From NCBI RefSeq assembly GCF_000165125.1, contig NZ_AEIU01000081.1:19553-83552 (forward strand): 64,000 nucleotides of DNA, given 5' to 3'. Source of the stretch: Vibrio caribbeanicus ATCC BAA-2122. GTDB taxonomy: Bacteria; Pseudomonadota; Gammaproteobacteria; Enterobacterales; Vibrionaceae. The notes under the pieces were generated by a model. It was not told where the DNA came from and did no database searches. It saw only the letters and a program-made list of their open reading frames with translations. The position numbers and the translations under genes were made by a program. Shown here piece after piece: positions 8,304 to 17,566 of the stretch; positions within the stretch are counted from its first letter, which is position 1; the number at the start of each line of letters is the position of its first letter.

Positions 8304-8768
8304 ATGAGTAAAAAATTTATTATTACTTGGGATCAAATGCATTCATACTGCCGTGAGTTGGCTGAGATGCAGATGCCTGCAGAGCAATGGAAAGGAATTT
8401 GGGCGGTCAGCCGTGGTGGTTTGGTTCCTGGGGCGATTTTGGCTCGTGAACTTGGGATCCGTTATGTCGATACTATTTGTATCTCAAGTTACGACCATGA
8501 TCACCAACGTGATATGAGCGTACTTAAAGCGCCAGAGGGCGACGGTGAAGGGTACTTGATCATTGAAGATTTGGTTGATAGTGGGGATACCGCGCGTCAA
8601 CTTCGCTCGATGTATCCAAAAGCGAAACTGATCGCTGTTTGTGCAAAACCTTCAGGCGTAGAGCTGCTTGATGACTACGTTGTCGATATTGCGCAAGATA
8701 CTTGGATTGAGCAACCTTGGGATATGGCGATTCAATATATCGAGCCGATTAACCGCAAACAAAAATAA
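8304..8768 (+). CDS. gpt: Gpt, xanthine-guanine phosphoribosyltransferase
   Basis: 154 residues, near the E. coli length (152). It converts xanthine, guanine and hypoxanthine with PRPP into XMP, GMP and IMP. The PRPP-binding loop [12 protein letters not shown] is at residues 86-97, and the conserved SRGGLVPG is at residues 36-43. Single gene, followed by an intrinsic terminator at about 8797-8826. Confidence 0.95.
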   Translation: MSKKFIITWDQMHSYCRELAEMQMPAEQWKGIWAVSRGGLVPGAILARELGIRYVDTICISSYDHDHQRDMSVLKAPEGDGEGYLIIEDLVDSGDTARQLRSMYPKAKLIAVCAKPSGVELLDDYVVDIAQDTWIEQPWDMAIQYIEPINRKQK

Positions 8769-8796
8769 TTGCTTGCTTAGATAACAATTTGCCGAT

Positions 8797-8826
8797 GAAA
8801 AATGGTCCTCTCTTGGGCCATTTTTT
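8797..8826 (+). terminator. Terminator after gpt
   Basis: AAAATGGTCC, a short loop and GGGCCATTTTTT form a stem with a T-run 30 bases beyond the gpt stop. Confidence 0.75.
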
Positions 8827-9015
8827 ATTATCATAGGTCAATACCCAAGTAAGCTCGTCTTTTGGTCGCTGATCACAGAGTCGATGTTATCGTAACTAAT
8901 TTGAAAAGGACTTAGCTAAGTCGGGCTACCTTTTCTTTAAGCTCGCGGCCGAAACCATGCTGCGAGTTCGTCGTCTTTGGGTAGATCATTAACCGTCAAC
9001 AAGAGAGTGACTCAC

Positions 9016-10263
9016 ATGTCTGAGGAAGTCAGCAAAAACCTGTCTGAAAATTTATTTATCAATCATAAACAGGCAAAAGAAACGTCCAACCTCATACGTT
9101 ATCTCCCCACGAGTGAAGCGCTGTTGACCGAGAAAAAACAGAGCACGCCAGCGCACTGGTATCGAACCTTGCGCCGCGTTCAATGGGCATGGCAAGGCCT
9201 TGATCCGATTGATATCGACTCAGTGCTGGCAAAAATCGCAGCGTCAACCCATTCCAGGACGGACGATCAATGGATTGATACTGTGATGGGCTATCACGGT
9301 GGCAATTGGGCTTATGAGTGGATTAAGCTTGGGATCAAATACCAGAAAAAGGCGCGTTCTAGTGATGGCGAACAAGCGGCGGATTCATTGTTCCATGCTT
9401 CTTTGTGCTTTAGTGTGGCAGGTTACCCTCACCTGAAAAACGACAACCTTGCCCTTCAGGCGCAGACATTAGCCAGTAATGCGTATCTTGAAGCAACGAA
9501 AAAAACGCAACACATCATCAAACGAATTGAAATCCCCTTTGAAAAGAAAGTCATCGTTGCTCATTTGCATTTAAAAACCACAGAGACGCCTCAGCCTGTG
9601 GTCCTAGTGAGCGCAGGACTAGATAGTTTGCAAACCGATTTGTGGCATTTATACCGTGACCACTTGGCCGACAAAGGTCTGGCGATGCTGACTATTGACA
9701 TGCCTGGTGTAGGGCACAATAGCCATTGGAATTTAACCGAAGACACGTCTCGTCTTCATCAAGCGGTTTTGAATGAGTTGTACAGCATCCCTTGGGTTGA
9801 TCATCACAAAGTCGCTTTGATTGGCTTTCGTTTTGGCGGCAATGCCATGGTACGCTTGTCATTTTTTGAACAAGACAAAATCAAAGCGTGCGTTGCTATG
9901 GGAGCGCCCATCCATGATTTATTCACCTCTCCCGAGAAACTCAAGAATATGCCCAAAATGTACTTGGATGTGCTGGCATCGCGTCTGGGAAAAAATGTGG
10001 TGGATATTCATAGTTTGGCTGGACAGATGATGGCCTGGTCTTTAAAAGTGCAAGGGCTACTCTCAAGTCGAAAAACTCGAGTGCCTATATTGGCGATGAG
10101 TATGGACAACGATCCTGTATCGCCGCACAGTGATAATCAGATGGTTGCGCTATTTAGCGATTATGGCAAGGCAAAGAAAATCAAAGCCAAAACAATTACA
10201 GAAGGGTATGAGCAATCCCTCGAATTAGCGATAAAGTGGATAGAAGATGAGCTAAAAAGGTGA
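9016..10263 (+). CDS. frsA: FrsA, fermentation-respiration switch protein
   Basis: 415 residues, the E. coli length. FrsA is an alpha/beta-hydrolase-fold protein that binds dephosphorylated EIIA-Glc and influences the balance of fermentation and respiration. Conserved stretches include HWYR, GYHGGNWAYEW, LTIDMPGVGHNS, WVDHHKVALIGFRFGGN and YLDVLASRLG. At the nucleophile elbow the sequence is GFRFGG rather than GxSxG, as in other FrsA proteins, so ordinary serine-esterase chemistry is doubtful. The frame extends upstream to TTG 8977, but homology and AAGAGAGTGA just before ATG 9016 fix the start. The order frsA-crl-proB-proA resembles that in E. coli. Confidence 0.92.
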   Translation: MSEEVSKNLSENLFINHKQAKETSNLIRYLPTSEALLTEKKQSTPAHWYRTLRRVQWAWQGLDPIDIDSVLAKIAASTHSRTDDQWIDTVMGYHGGNWAYEWIKLGIKYQKKARSSDGEQAADSLFHASLCFSVAGYPHLKNDNLALQAQTLASNAYLEATKKTQHIIKRIEIPFEKKVIVAHLHLKTTETPQPVVLVSAGLDSLQTDLWHLYRDHLADKGLAMLTIDMPGVGHNSHWNLTEDTSRLHQAVLNELYSIPWVDHHKVALIGFRFGGNAMVRLSFFEQDKIKACVAMGAPIHDLFTSPEKLKNMPKMYLDVLASRLGKNVVDIHSLAGQMMAWSLKVQGLLSSRKTRVPILAMSMDNDPVSPHSDNQMVALFSDYGKAKKIKAKTITEGYEQSLELAIKWIEDELKR

Positions 10264-10364
10264 CTTTTTTGTTAATCCAGACAACAATTAAACTGTAAAG
10301 ACCTACCCAAACTTTTCAGTCCCGTTTCTCAAAATTGAGAATAAAATGAATATGGAGATTCATT

Positions 10365-10760
10365 ATGTCTGAACAAACCAAGCAACCGACTCACTATCGT
10401 TTATTATCATCGCTTAAAGCGATTGGGCCTTATTTACGTGAGTCATTGAGCCAAGATGGCACGTATATTTTTGATTGTCTTTCCGTGTGTGTGAATGACA
10501 AAAAGTCACCAGAAGAAAGGGAGTTTTGGGGCTGGTGGCTGCAATTAGAGCAAACGGACCAATCTTTTGAAGCACGTTACAGCTCTGGACTGTATGACTC
10601 GGCTGGGGAATGGAAAGAAAAATCACTGCCGAAAAAAACCATCCAAGATGTGACAAGAACCCAAGCGGTATTTCACGAAAAGCTGGTTAAGATGCTTGAG
10701 AAAGAGTTCGAAATTTCCGTTACCTTACACGAAGAATCGCATACGTTTGTAGAAGCCTGA
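10365..10760 (+). CDS. crl: Crl, sigma-S binding regulator
   Basis: 131 residues. Crl binds sigma-S and promotes its assembly with core RNA polymerase. Family motifs are plain: GPYLRE, FDCLSVCVN and EREFWGWWLQLE, matching E. coli Crl at the same spacing. A GGAG ribosome binding site precedes the ATG. A short inverted repeat (TTCTCAA, two bases, TTGAGAA at about 10325-10340) lies 25 bases upstream and may belong to its promoter region. A terminator follows at 10785. Confidence 0.92.
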   Translation: MSEQTKQPTHYRLLSSLKAIGPYLRESLSQDGTYIFDCLSVCVNDKKSPEEREFWGWWLQLEQTDQSFEARYSSGLYDSAGEWKEKSLPKKTIQDVTRTQAVFHEKLVKMLEKEFEISVTLHEESHTFVEA

Positions 10761-10784
10761 AGGGGCTTTACCATTAAGTTGAAC

Positions 10785-10809
10785 AAAAAGGCGCTCACAG
10801 CGCCTTTTC
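10785..10809 (+). terminator. Terminator after crl
   Basis: AAAAGGCGCT, a 3-base loop (CAC) and AGCGCCTTTT: a perfect 10-bp stem ending in a T-run. Confidence 0.85.
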
Positions 10810-10969
10810 TACTTGTGAAATTGTCTCGACATTGCTAAAACATGATTCTCTGTCTCGGTGATTATTTTGCTCACGACAACCTCGTGGTGAATAAGACTCA
10901 GTGACGTCAAAGGCTCGCCTTAGAGCGAGTCGGACCGGACATATCATGTATTTTTAAAGTAGTAGGGCA

Positions 10970-12103
10970 ATGGATAAAAAAAGCGCACAATCATTTCAAT
11001 CCCAAACCGTAGTGGTTAAGCTGGGAACAAGCGTATTAACAGGTGGCACACTTGCATTAGACAGAGCTCATATGGTCGAGCTCGCGCGCCAGTGTGCAGA
11101 GTTAAAAAAGCAGGGACATTCTGTGGTATTGGTTTCTTCTGGCGCGATTGCTGCTGGTCGTGAACACCTTGCGTATCCAACCCTTCCCAACTCCATGGCA
11201 AGCAAACAACTGTTGGCGGCGGTGGGTCAAAGTCAGTTAATCCAGACTTGGGAGTCACTCTTTGCCCTCTATGGCATCAAAATTGGTCAGATGTTGCTTA
11301 CCCGCGCCGACCTAGAAGACAGAGAACGCTTTCTCAATGCGCGTGATACCATTCAAGCGCTGATTAAGCACGATATTATTCCGGTCGTGAATGAAAATGA
11401 CGCCGTTGCCACCAGTGAAATCAAAGTGGGTGACAACGACAATCTCTCTGCGCTAGTAGGGATTTTATGTTCTGCTGATAAATTATTGCTGCTTACCGAT
11501 CAAAAAGGTCTTTTCACCGCCGATCCAAGAAAAGATCCTAATGCAGAGCTTATCACTGAAGTCAAAACCATCGATGATACGCTGAGAAATATCGCAGGAG
11601 GGAGCGGAACAGCGCTCGGCACTGGTGGTATGGCGACCAAGCTTCAGGCAGCAGATATTGCCAGAAGAGCAGGCATTGAAGTGATGATTGCAGCGGGGAG
11701 CTCGGCCAATGTGATTTTTGATGCATTGAGCGACACACCGCAAGGCACTCGTTTCTTGCCAAGCGAAGAAGCGCTTGAGCATAGAAAACGTTGGATTTTA
11801 GCGGGCCCAAGTACCTCTGGCGATATCATTATCGACCAAGGCGCTGTCACAGCTGTGTTGAAAGGTGGGAGCAGTTTACTGGCAAAAGGCGTGGTCAAAG
11901 TCAGTGGTGAATTTGCTCGCGGCGAAGTGGTGTGCGTTAAAGGCGTTAATAATAAAGTCTGCGCACGAGGCATTGCCAGCTATTCAAGTAAAGATATGGC
12001 TCAGATTGTTGGCAAGCACAGCAAAGACATTGTTAAAATCTTAGGTTACGATTACGGCACTGAAGTGATTCACCGAGATGACATGGTCATAATCCATGAG
12101 TAA
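10970..12103 (+). CDS. proB: ProB, glutamate 5-kinase
   Basis: 377 residues. It catalyses the ATP-dependent phosphorylation of glutamate, the first step of proline synthesis. The N-terminal amino-acid-kinase domain (about 10-260) shows [22 protein letters not shown] and [21 protein letters not shown]-terminal PUA domain covers about residues 280-370. The kinase is normally feedback-inhibited by proline. It is directly followed by proA, whose start lies close to this stop. A 209-base leader precedes it; GGCTCGCCTTAGAGCGAGTC at about 10912-10931 can fold into a short hairpin. Confidence 0.95.
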   Translation: MDKKSAQSFQSQTVVVKLGTSVLTGGTLALDRAHMVELARQCAELKKQGHSVVLVSSGAIAAGREHLAYPTLPNSMASKQLLAAVGQSQLIQTWESLFALYGIKIGQMLLTRADLEDRERFLNARDTIQALIKHDIIPVVNENDAVATSEIKVGDNDNLSALVGILCSADKLLLLTDQKGLFTADPRKDPNAELITEVKTIDDTLRNIAGGSGTALGTGGMATKLQAADIARRAGIEVMIAAGSSANVIFDALSDTPQGTRFLPSEEALEHRKRWILAGPSTSGDIIIDQGAVTAVLKGGSSLLAKGVVKVSGEFARGEVVCVKGVNNKVCARGIASYSSKDMAQIVGKHSKDIVKILGYDYGTEVIHRDDMVIIHE

Positions 12104-12113
12104 GGAAGTAAAA

Positions 12114-13364
12114 TTGGAACTAATTTCGATGGGAAAAGCGGCCAAGCAGGCGGCTTTTCAACTAGCCACCACATCGACGGCTAAAAAAAACGAAGCACTG
12201 GCTATCATTGCTGATGAGCTTGAAGCCAAAGCAGACGTGATCTTAGCGGCCAATGCGAAAGACATCGCGAAAGGCCGTGAGTCAGGCATGTCAGAGGCTC
12301 TACTGGATAGACTATTACTCAATCCAGAGCGTTTGCAAAATATTGCTGGTGACGTCAGAAATGTCATAAAGCTCAACGATCCCATTGGCAGTGAACTTGA
12401 GAGTAAGGTGCTTGAAAATGGCCTATCGTTAGCGAAGCGCCGTGTACCGCTTGGCGTGGTTGGGGTTATCTACGAAGCGCGCCCAAATGTGACTATCGAT
12501 ATTGCGGCTTTGTGCCTTAAAACCGGCAACGCCAGTATCTTACGTGGTGGCAGCGAAACCTTCTTCTCCAATATTGAGTTGGTCAAAGTGATTCAATCGG
12601 CATTAGAAAAAGCCGGTTTGCCAGCGGAGTCTGTCCAGTACATCGACAAACCCGATCGTGAATTGGTATCGCAACTGCTCAAATTAGATGAGTACGTTGA
12701 TATGATCATTCCACGCGGCGGCGCAGGCTTGCACAAAATGTGTAAAGAAAACAGCTCAATTCCGGTCATCATCGGTGGATTTGGTATCAGCCATGTCTTC
12801 GTTGATGAAAGCGCTGATCTTGAAAAATCGGTTCAAGTGGTGGCGAATGCGAAGCTGCAACGTCCATCGGCGTGTAATGCACTTGATACGTTATTGGTTC
12901 ACGAGCGTGTTGCTGAGCCGTTTTTGGCGATGTTGGCCGAGTTACTCAAAGACAAGATTACCTATGTAGTTGAATCTGCTACCTGTGAAAAAATGCCGAA
13001 GGTGCCTAACATGCGTTTGGCGCAAGATGGGGACTTTGATACTGAGTGGTTGAGCTATACCTTAGGGGTTAAATCGGTGGCGAGCACTGCTGAGGCGATT
13101 GAACATATGCGTGAGCACAATGCCAGTCATTCCGATGCGATTATGACCAATAGCATTGAAAATGCGGAGCTATTTATTAACTCGGTTGACTCTGCGGCTG
13201 TGTATGTCAATGCCTCGACGCGCTTTACCGATGGGGCACAGTTTGGCCTTGGCGCTGAAGTTGCTGTCTCAACACAAAAGCTTCATGCAAGAGGCCCTAT
13301 GGGTCTTGAAGAGCTCACCAGCTACAAATGGATTGGCAAGGCAAATTATTTGTCTCGTCCTTAA
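12114..13364 (+). CDS. proA: ProA, glutamate-5-semialdehyde dehydrogenase
   Basis: 416 residues from TTG 12114. It reduces glutamyl 5-phosphate with NADPH to glutamate-5-semialdehyde, the second step of proline synthesis. It has the aldehyde-dehydrogenase fold, with the catalytic cysteine in [13 protein letters not shown] and the nucleotide-binding region [10 protein letters not shown] chose TTG 12114 because AAGGAAG at 12102-12108 is a good ribosome binding site for it, and Vibrio ProA begins close to [10 protein letters not shown] as I recall. ATG 12096 (six residues longer, overlapping proB by 8 bases) is the alternative but has no ribosome binding site. Confidence 0.93.
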   Translation: MELISMGKAAKQAAFQLATTSTAKKNEALAIIADELEAKADVILAANAKDIAKGRESGMSEALLDRLLLNPERLQNIAGDVRNVIKLNDPIGSELESKVLENGLSLAKRRVPLGVVGVIYEARPNVTIDIAALCLKTGNASILRGGSETFFSNIELVKVIQSALEKAGLPAESVQYIDKPDRELVSQLLKLDEYVDMIIPRGGAGLHKMCKENSSIPVIIGGFGISHVFVDESADLEKSVQVVANAKLQRPSACNALDTLLVHERVAEPFLAMLAELLKDKITYVVESATCEKMPKVPNMRLAQDGDFDTEWLSYTLGVKSVASTAEAIEHMREHNASHSDAIMTNSIENAELFINSVDSAAVYVNASTRFTDGAQFGLGAEVAVSTQKLHARGPMGLEELTSYKWIGKANYLSRP

Positions 13365-13387
13365 GTTTTGCAAAACAATCATGATAG

Positions 13388-13413
13388 AAAAGGGGCGATA
13401 TGCCCCTTTTTCT
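13388..13413 (+). terminator. Terminator after proA
   Basis: AAAAGGGGC, a 5-base loop, and GCCCCTTTT with further T's: a strong intrinsic terminator separating proBA from nrdR. Confidence 0.85.
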
Positions 13414-13466
13414 TTCCATAAATCAAGGGAATCCGTTAGACTACAATTCTCATATATGGAGGTGAT

Positions 13467-13916
13467 ATGCATTGTCCTTTTTGCTCTGAGAATGACACAA
13501 AAGTCATTGACTCGCGTTTGGTTGCCGACGGACACCAAGTCAGGCGTCGTCGTCAGTGTTTAGCTTGTAGTGAGCGCTTCACTACCTTTGAAAGCGCAGA
13601 ACTTGTCATGCCGAAAGTCGTTAAGTCGAACGGCAATCGAGAGCCGTTTGATGAAGACAAAATGGTCGGAGGCTTGCAAAGAGCGTTAGAAAAAAGACCA
13701 GTAAGCGCGGATTCTGTCGATGTGGCGATCAGCATGATTAAATCTCGTCTGCGTGCAACCGGTGAGCGAGAAGTACCAAGTGACATGATTGGCAATCTTG
13801 TGATGGAGCAACTTAAAGATCTCGATAAAGTTGCCTACATTCGTTTTGCCTCTGTTTATCGAAGCTTTGAAGACATCAAAGAGTTCGGTGAAGAAATTGC
13901 CAAACTAGAAGATTAA
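13467..13916 (+). CDS. nrdR: NrdR, repressor of ribonucleotide reductase genes
   Basis: 149 residues. It is an ATP/dATP-sensing repressor of nrd operons. The zinc ribbon uses Cys3, Cys6, Cys31 and Cys34, with the DNA-binding stretch [19 protein letters not shown]. An ATP-cone domain follows (about residues 49-139), with [14 protein letters not shown] at its start. A very strong ribosome binding site, GGAGGTGAT, precedes the ATG. It heads the nrdR-ribD-ribE-ribBA cluster common in proteobacteria; 17 bases separate it from ribD. Confidence 0.95.
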   Translation: MHCPFCSENDTKVIDSRLVADGHQVRRRRQCLACSERFTTFESAELVMPKVVKSNGNREPFDEDKMVGGLQRALEKRPVSADSVDVAISMIKSRLRATGEREVPSDMIGNLVMEQLKDLDKVAYIRFASVYRSFEDIKEFGEEIAKLED

Positions 13917-13933
13917 TTGATCAAGGTTTTCGG

Positions 13934-15031
13934 ATGTTCACCATAGAAGATCATACCCATATGTCTCGCGCTCTCAAGCTCGCTGAACTTGGGAAGTACA
14001 CCACAGCCCCAAACCCCAGAGTGGGCTGTGTTATCGTTAAAGACGGCTTGGTGGTCGGTGAAGGCTTTCACTATCGCGCTGGCGAGCCTCATGCAGAGGT
14101 TCATGCGCTGCAAGCGGCCAAAGAGCGCGCTATTGGGGCGACGGTGTATGTCACCCTTGAGCCTTGCTCTCACTATGGGCGCACTCCTCCATGCGCAGAA
14201 GCCTTGATAAAAGCCAAAGTAGGGCGCGTTGTGTGCGCCATGCAAGATCCGAATACTTTGGTGTCTGGGCGAGGCATCCAAATGCTGCGCAGCGCAGGTA
14301 TTGAGGTTGATGTCGGTTTGCTTGAACAAGATGCGCTTGATCTCAATCGCGCTTTTATCAAAACCATGCGTAGTGGCTTACCCTTTGTTCAGCTCAAACT
14401 GGCTGGCAGCCTTGATGGGCAAACCGCGTTAAAAAATGGTCAAAGCCAGTGGATCACCTCAAGTCAAGCTCGCCAAGATGTGCAAGCATTCAGAGCGCAA
14501 AGCGGCGCCATATTATCCACCAGTAAAACCGTGATAGAAGACAATGCATCACTGACGGTGCGCTGGTCAGAACTTCCAGCCAGCATTCAAGCGATTTACC
14601 CTGAAAAGGCGCTGCGCCAACCTCCACGTGTCATTCTTGATCGCAAGCAAACATTGACCTCTGATCTGAGATTCTTTCAATCACAGAGTGAGTCGATTAT
14701 CATTGCACCCAGTAATGAGCATTTTGATGAGCTCGATTGGTCTAAACAACTTGAATTGTTACCGATCTTCAAAACTTTAGCCAAAACTTACAGCATTAAT
14801 CATTTGTGGGTTGAAGCGGGCGCAACCTTATCTCGCAGCTTGATCCGTGAAGGTTTGGTTGATGAACTCATTCTCTATATTGCACCTAAACTTATGGGGA
14901 ATGATGGCCGAGGGCTGCTGGGTGATTTAGGCTTAACCAGCTTAGAGCAAGCCATTGACCTTGATATTAAAGAGGTCAGAATGGTCGGTAAAGATTTGCG
15001 TATAATCGCTAACCCTATTAGTAAAGAATAG
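13934..15031 (+). CDS. ribD: RibD, bifunctional riboflavin deaminase/reductase
   Basis: 365 residues. It catalyses the second and third steps of riboflavin synthesis: deamination of the pyrimidine intermediate and NADPH-dependent reduction of its ribose. The N-terminal zinc deaminase domain (about 5-145) shows HAEVHAL and PCSHYGRTPPC, giving the His and two Cys ligands. The C-terminal RibD reductase domain (about 150-360) shows KLAGSLDG and LWVEAGATLSRSLIREGLVDEL. An internal ATG at 13961 is a less likely start. ribE follows 5 bases after the stop. Confidence 0.94.
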   Translation: MFTIEDHTHMSRALKLAELGKYTTAPNPRVGCVIVKDGLVVGEGFHYRAGEPHAEVHALQAAKERAIGATVYVTLEPCSHYGRTPPCAEALIKAKVGRVVCAMQDPNTLVSGRGIQMLRSAGIEVDVGLLEQDALDLNRAFIKTMRSGLPFVQLKLAGSLDGQTALKNGQSQWITSSQARQDVQAFRAQSGAILSTSKTVIEDNASLTVRWSELPASIQAIYPEKALRQPPRVILDRKQTLTSDLRFFQSQSESIIIAPSNEHFDELDWSKQLELLPIFKTLAKTYSINHLWVEAGATLSRSLIREGLVDELILYIAPKLMGNDGRGLLGDLGLTSLEQAIDLDIKEVRMVGKDLRIIANPISKE

Positions 15032-15036
15032 TAATC

Positions 15037-15687
15037 ATGTTTACAGGTATTATTGAAGCCGTCGGAACCCTGACTGAATTGACCCCCAAAGGGGAGGACG
15101 TCAGTGTCACGATTGATGTTGGCAAACTCGACATGTCAGATGTGAAACTGGGCGATAGCATCGCTGCCAATGGCGTGTGTTTGACCGTGGTGAACTTCAC
15201 TCAGTCGAGTTACAGTGCCGATCTCTCACTGGAAACACTGCGTAAAACTGGTTTTAATCAGTATCAAATAGGTCGCAAGCTGAATTTAGAAAAAGCCATG
15301 TTGCCCACCACACGCTTTGGTGGTCACATTGTTTCGGGTCACGTGGATGCCGTTGGGGAAATCACCGAGCGGATCAGCGTTGGACGCGCTTGGGAGTTTT
15401 GGGTCTCTGTGCCTGCGGATCTGACTCGCTATATCGCTGAGAAAGGTTCAATAACCGTGGATGGCGTCAGCTTAACGGTGAATGCACTGCGCAAAGATGC
15501 GTTTAAGCTCACCATAGTGCCCCATACCAGTAAAGAAACCACCATCGCCTCGTTTGAAGTTGGGCAAGCGGTCAATTTAGAGGTTGATATCCTAGCAAGG
15601 TACATGGAGCGTCTATTAACAGGGCGTCAGTCAGAGCCATCTTCTGGGTTGACGATGGAATTCTTGCAGCAAAATGGCTTTGCCTAA
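15037..15687 (+). CDS. ribE: Riboflavin synthase, alpha subunit
   Basis: 216 residues; called ribC in E. coli. It makes riboflavin from two molecules of 6,7-dimethyl-8-ribityllumazine. Two lumazine-binding barrel repeats are visible: residues about 1-97 (start MFTGIIEAVG) and 98-195 (GGHIVSGHVDAVG). It lies in the rib cluster between ribD and ribBA. Confidence 0.94.
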   Translation: MFTGIIEAVGTLTELTPKGEDVSVTIDVGKLDMSDVKLGDSIAANGVCLTVVNFTQSSYSADLSLETLRKTGFNQYQIGRKLNLEKAMLPTTRFGGHIVSGHVDAVGEITERISVGRAWEFWVSVPADLTRYIAEKGSITVDGVSLTVNALRKDAFKLTIVPHTSKETTIASFEVGQAVNLEVDILARYMERLLTGRQSEPSSGLTMEFLQQNGFA

Positions 15688-15741
15688 CTTTTTATATTGC
15701 ACTTTGAGTCAGTCAAAAAATTAAATCACAGGACAATTACA

Positions 15742-16851
15742 ATGCCGATCAGTACCCCCCAAGAAATAATCGAAGATATCCGCCTAGGAAAAATGGTCAT
15801 TCTTATGGATGACGAAGATCGTGAAAATGAGGGCGATCTGATCATGGCGGCCGAAAAGGTAACGCCTGAGGCAATCAATTTTATGGCAACTCATGGCCGT
15901 GGTTTAATTTGTTTAACCATGACTAAAGACCGTTGTGAGCGCTTAGGCCTGCCTCCTATGGTTCAAGACAACAACGCGCAATATACCACTAACTTTACTG
16001 TTTCAATTGAAGCAGCAGAAGGGGTGACCACCGGGATTTCAGCGGCTGATCGCTCTCGCACAGTCCAAGCGGCCGTTGCGCCGCAAGCCAAAGCGGCAGA
16101 TTTGGTTCAACCTGGGCATATTTTCCCGCTCGCAGCGCAAGACGGCGGCGTTTTGACTCGCGCTGGGCATACCGAAGCGGGCTGTGATTTAGCGCGTCTT
16201 GCCGGGCTTGAGCCGTCTGGCGTGATTGTTGAGATCTTAAAAGACGATGGCAGCATGGCCCGTCGCCCAGACCTTGAGATTTTCTCAGAGAAACACGGCG
16301 TTAAACTTGGCACCATTGCCGATTTGATTGAGTATCGCAATAACACCGAAACCACCATAGAGCGCGTTGCTCAGTGTATGCTGCCAACGGAATTTGGTGA
16401 ATTTGAGCTGGTGACCTTCCGCGATACTATAGATAACCAAATCCACTATGCCCTGTGCAAAGGTGACATCAAAGAGCAAGCGCCACTGGTGCGCGTTCAC
16501 CTGCAAGATACCTTTACTGACCTCTTGTATAGCGACCGAAATGCAGAGCGTAGCTGGACGCTATCAGCGGCAATGAAGCGTATCGGTGAAGATGGCGGCG
16601 TATTGGTGATCCTTGGTAACGAGGAGTCCACTGAGCTTCTGATCCACCGAGTGAAAATGTTTGAAGCGCAAGATAAAGGCAACGCACCAACGCTTGCTAA
16701 AAAGCAAGGCACCTCAAGACGGGTAGGGGTTGGCTCTCAAATTCTTGCTGATCTTGGCGTTAGTGATATGCGTTTGCTCTCATCAACCAATAAGAAATAC
16801 CACGCTCTAGGCGGTTTTGGCCTGAATGTGGTTGAGTACGTTTGTGAGTAA
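15742..16851 (+). CDS. ribB: RibBA: DHBP synthase fused to a degenerate GTP cyclohydrolase II domain
   Basis: 369 residues from ATG 15742 (AGGA before it); the frame runs back to a TTG at 15697. The N-terminal domain (about 1-205) is 3,4-dihydroxy-2-butanone-4-phosphate synthase, with [11 protein letters not shown] and [14 protein letters not shown]. The C-terminal domain (about 210-369) has the GTP cyclohydrolase II frame but lacks its catalytic features. The zinc cysteines expected in HSECLTGD...CDCG are replaced by [16 protein letters not shown], and RQEGRGIGL is replaced by GNEESTELL. The fusion is therefore expected to supply DHBP only, with GTP cyclohydrolase II provided by a ribA elsewhere. 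This degenerate fusion is common in gammaproteobacteria. Confidence 0.92.
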   Translation: MPISTPQEIIEDIRLGKMVILMDDEDRENEGDLIMAAEKVTPEAINFMATHGRGLICLTMTKDRCERLGLPPMVQDNNAQYTTNFTVSIEAAEGVTTGISAADRSRTVQAAVAPQAKAADLVQPGHIFPLAAQDGGVLTRAGHTEAGCDLARLAGLEPSGVIVEILKDDGSMARRPDLEIFSEKHGVKLGTIADLIEYRNNTETTIERVAQCMLPTEFGEFELVTFRDTIDNQIHYALCKGDIKEQAPLVRVHLQDTFTDLLYSDRNAERSWTLSAAMKRIGEDGGVLVILGNEESTELLIHRVKMFEAQDKGNAPTLAKKQGTSRRVGVGSQILADLGVSDMRLLSSTNKKYHALGGFGLNVVEYVCE

Positions 16852-16872
16852 ATGGGTTAGATGATGGTTTAG

Positions 16873-16898
16873 AAAAAGGCTCCGGGTGGGGCCTTTTT
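16873..16898 (+). terminator. Terminator after ribBA
   Basis: AAAAAGGC, a 10-base loop and GCCTTTTT. In many vibrios ribH follows ribBA directly; here transcription is expected to stop and a foreign block begins. Confidence 0.75.
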
Positions 16899-17185
16899 TG
16901 GTTTTGGGGGACAGAATTGAAGTGCGAGGTGCTGATTGTGAGGGTTTTGGCCATTTCTGTGTTGCAATTTCTTATGAATGCCGGATATTTGGATAAATTT
17001 AGTTAGGGCAAAATAAAAGACCTGCCCCCGAGCATGTTCCCTTGCCTGCTAGCAGTTCCACACCAAGAAAAGATAACGCTAAAAACGAGTAACGCTCATC
17101 GTTTAAAGGTGATGAACTTTGTTACGATAAACTGATCATCCCCATCAGCTATGTTGATAGTTTTTTTATGTTTGGCCTCAACTGC
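16899..17185. other. Left border of the accessory block, no gene seen
   Basis: 287 bases between the ribBA terminator and the stop of the LprI-like gene. I see no ORF with a ribosome binding site, no tRNA and no clear attachment site. A short imperfect inverted repeat, AACGCT...AACGCTCATCGTT, lies near 17078-17104. Base composition becomes more AT-rich towards 17185. Confidence 0.5.
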
Positions 17186-17566
17186 CTAAAAAAATTGCTC
17201 TACTACATCAGACAAGGAAATGATAAATTCTTCTCTACTCTTGTATTCACTTGCCATACATTCACTTATAGCAATATCATGTGCTATTGAGCCCTCTTCA
17301 GCAAAGTAGGAATAAACATCGCAATTTTGAGTAGCTGATTTAGCCCATGATTCTTGAGACAGCTTAATCTTTTTTTGATAATCAACAGCACCAGACAAAT
17401 ACTCATCCAAATTCAAATACGCCTTTTGCATTTTAGCTCTAGATGTAGCCTCAACTTCTTTTTTACAGCTTAAAAGCTCGCTCGATGAACTTAAATTAGT
17501 GCAAGCAGATACCGATACGCTTGAAAAAAGAAAAATAAGAGTAGAAATTATAAGTTTTGTATTCAT
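17186..17566 (-). CDS. LprI/DUF1311-like periplasmic protein, candidate immunity protein
   Basis: 126 residues with an N-terminal signal (hydrophobic residues 5-20, then SVSACTN). The mature part has the DUF1311/LprI pattern: paired cysteines near the start (Cys22, Cys34), a central ALxxLxxxL-like helix, QESWAKSA, and later cysteines at QNCDVYSY and SECMASEY. LprI-family proteins include lysozyme inhibitors. VSAC could also be read as a lipobox. It overlaps the end of the lysozyme-domain gene by four bases and is made after it. It is therefore well placed to protect the periplasm against that enzyme; this immunity role is inferred. Confidence 0.75.
   Translation of the reverse strand: MNTKLIISTLIFLFSSVSVSACTNLSSSSELLSCKKEVEATSRAKMQKAYLNLDEYLSGAVDYQKKIKLSQESWAKSATQNCDVYSYFAEEGSIAHDIAISECMASEYKSREEFIISLSDVVEQFF

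Noticed and set aside
11483-11973. Several overlapping minus-strand frames inside proB
   Set aside because: They are antisense shadows of a well-supported gene and show no motif or ribosome binding site.
17070-17110. AACGCT-rich inverted repeat that could be an integron attC fragment
   Set aside because: Only pieces of the RYYYAAC/GTTRRRY cores are present, with no full attC structure and no integrase gene.
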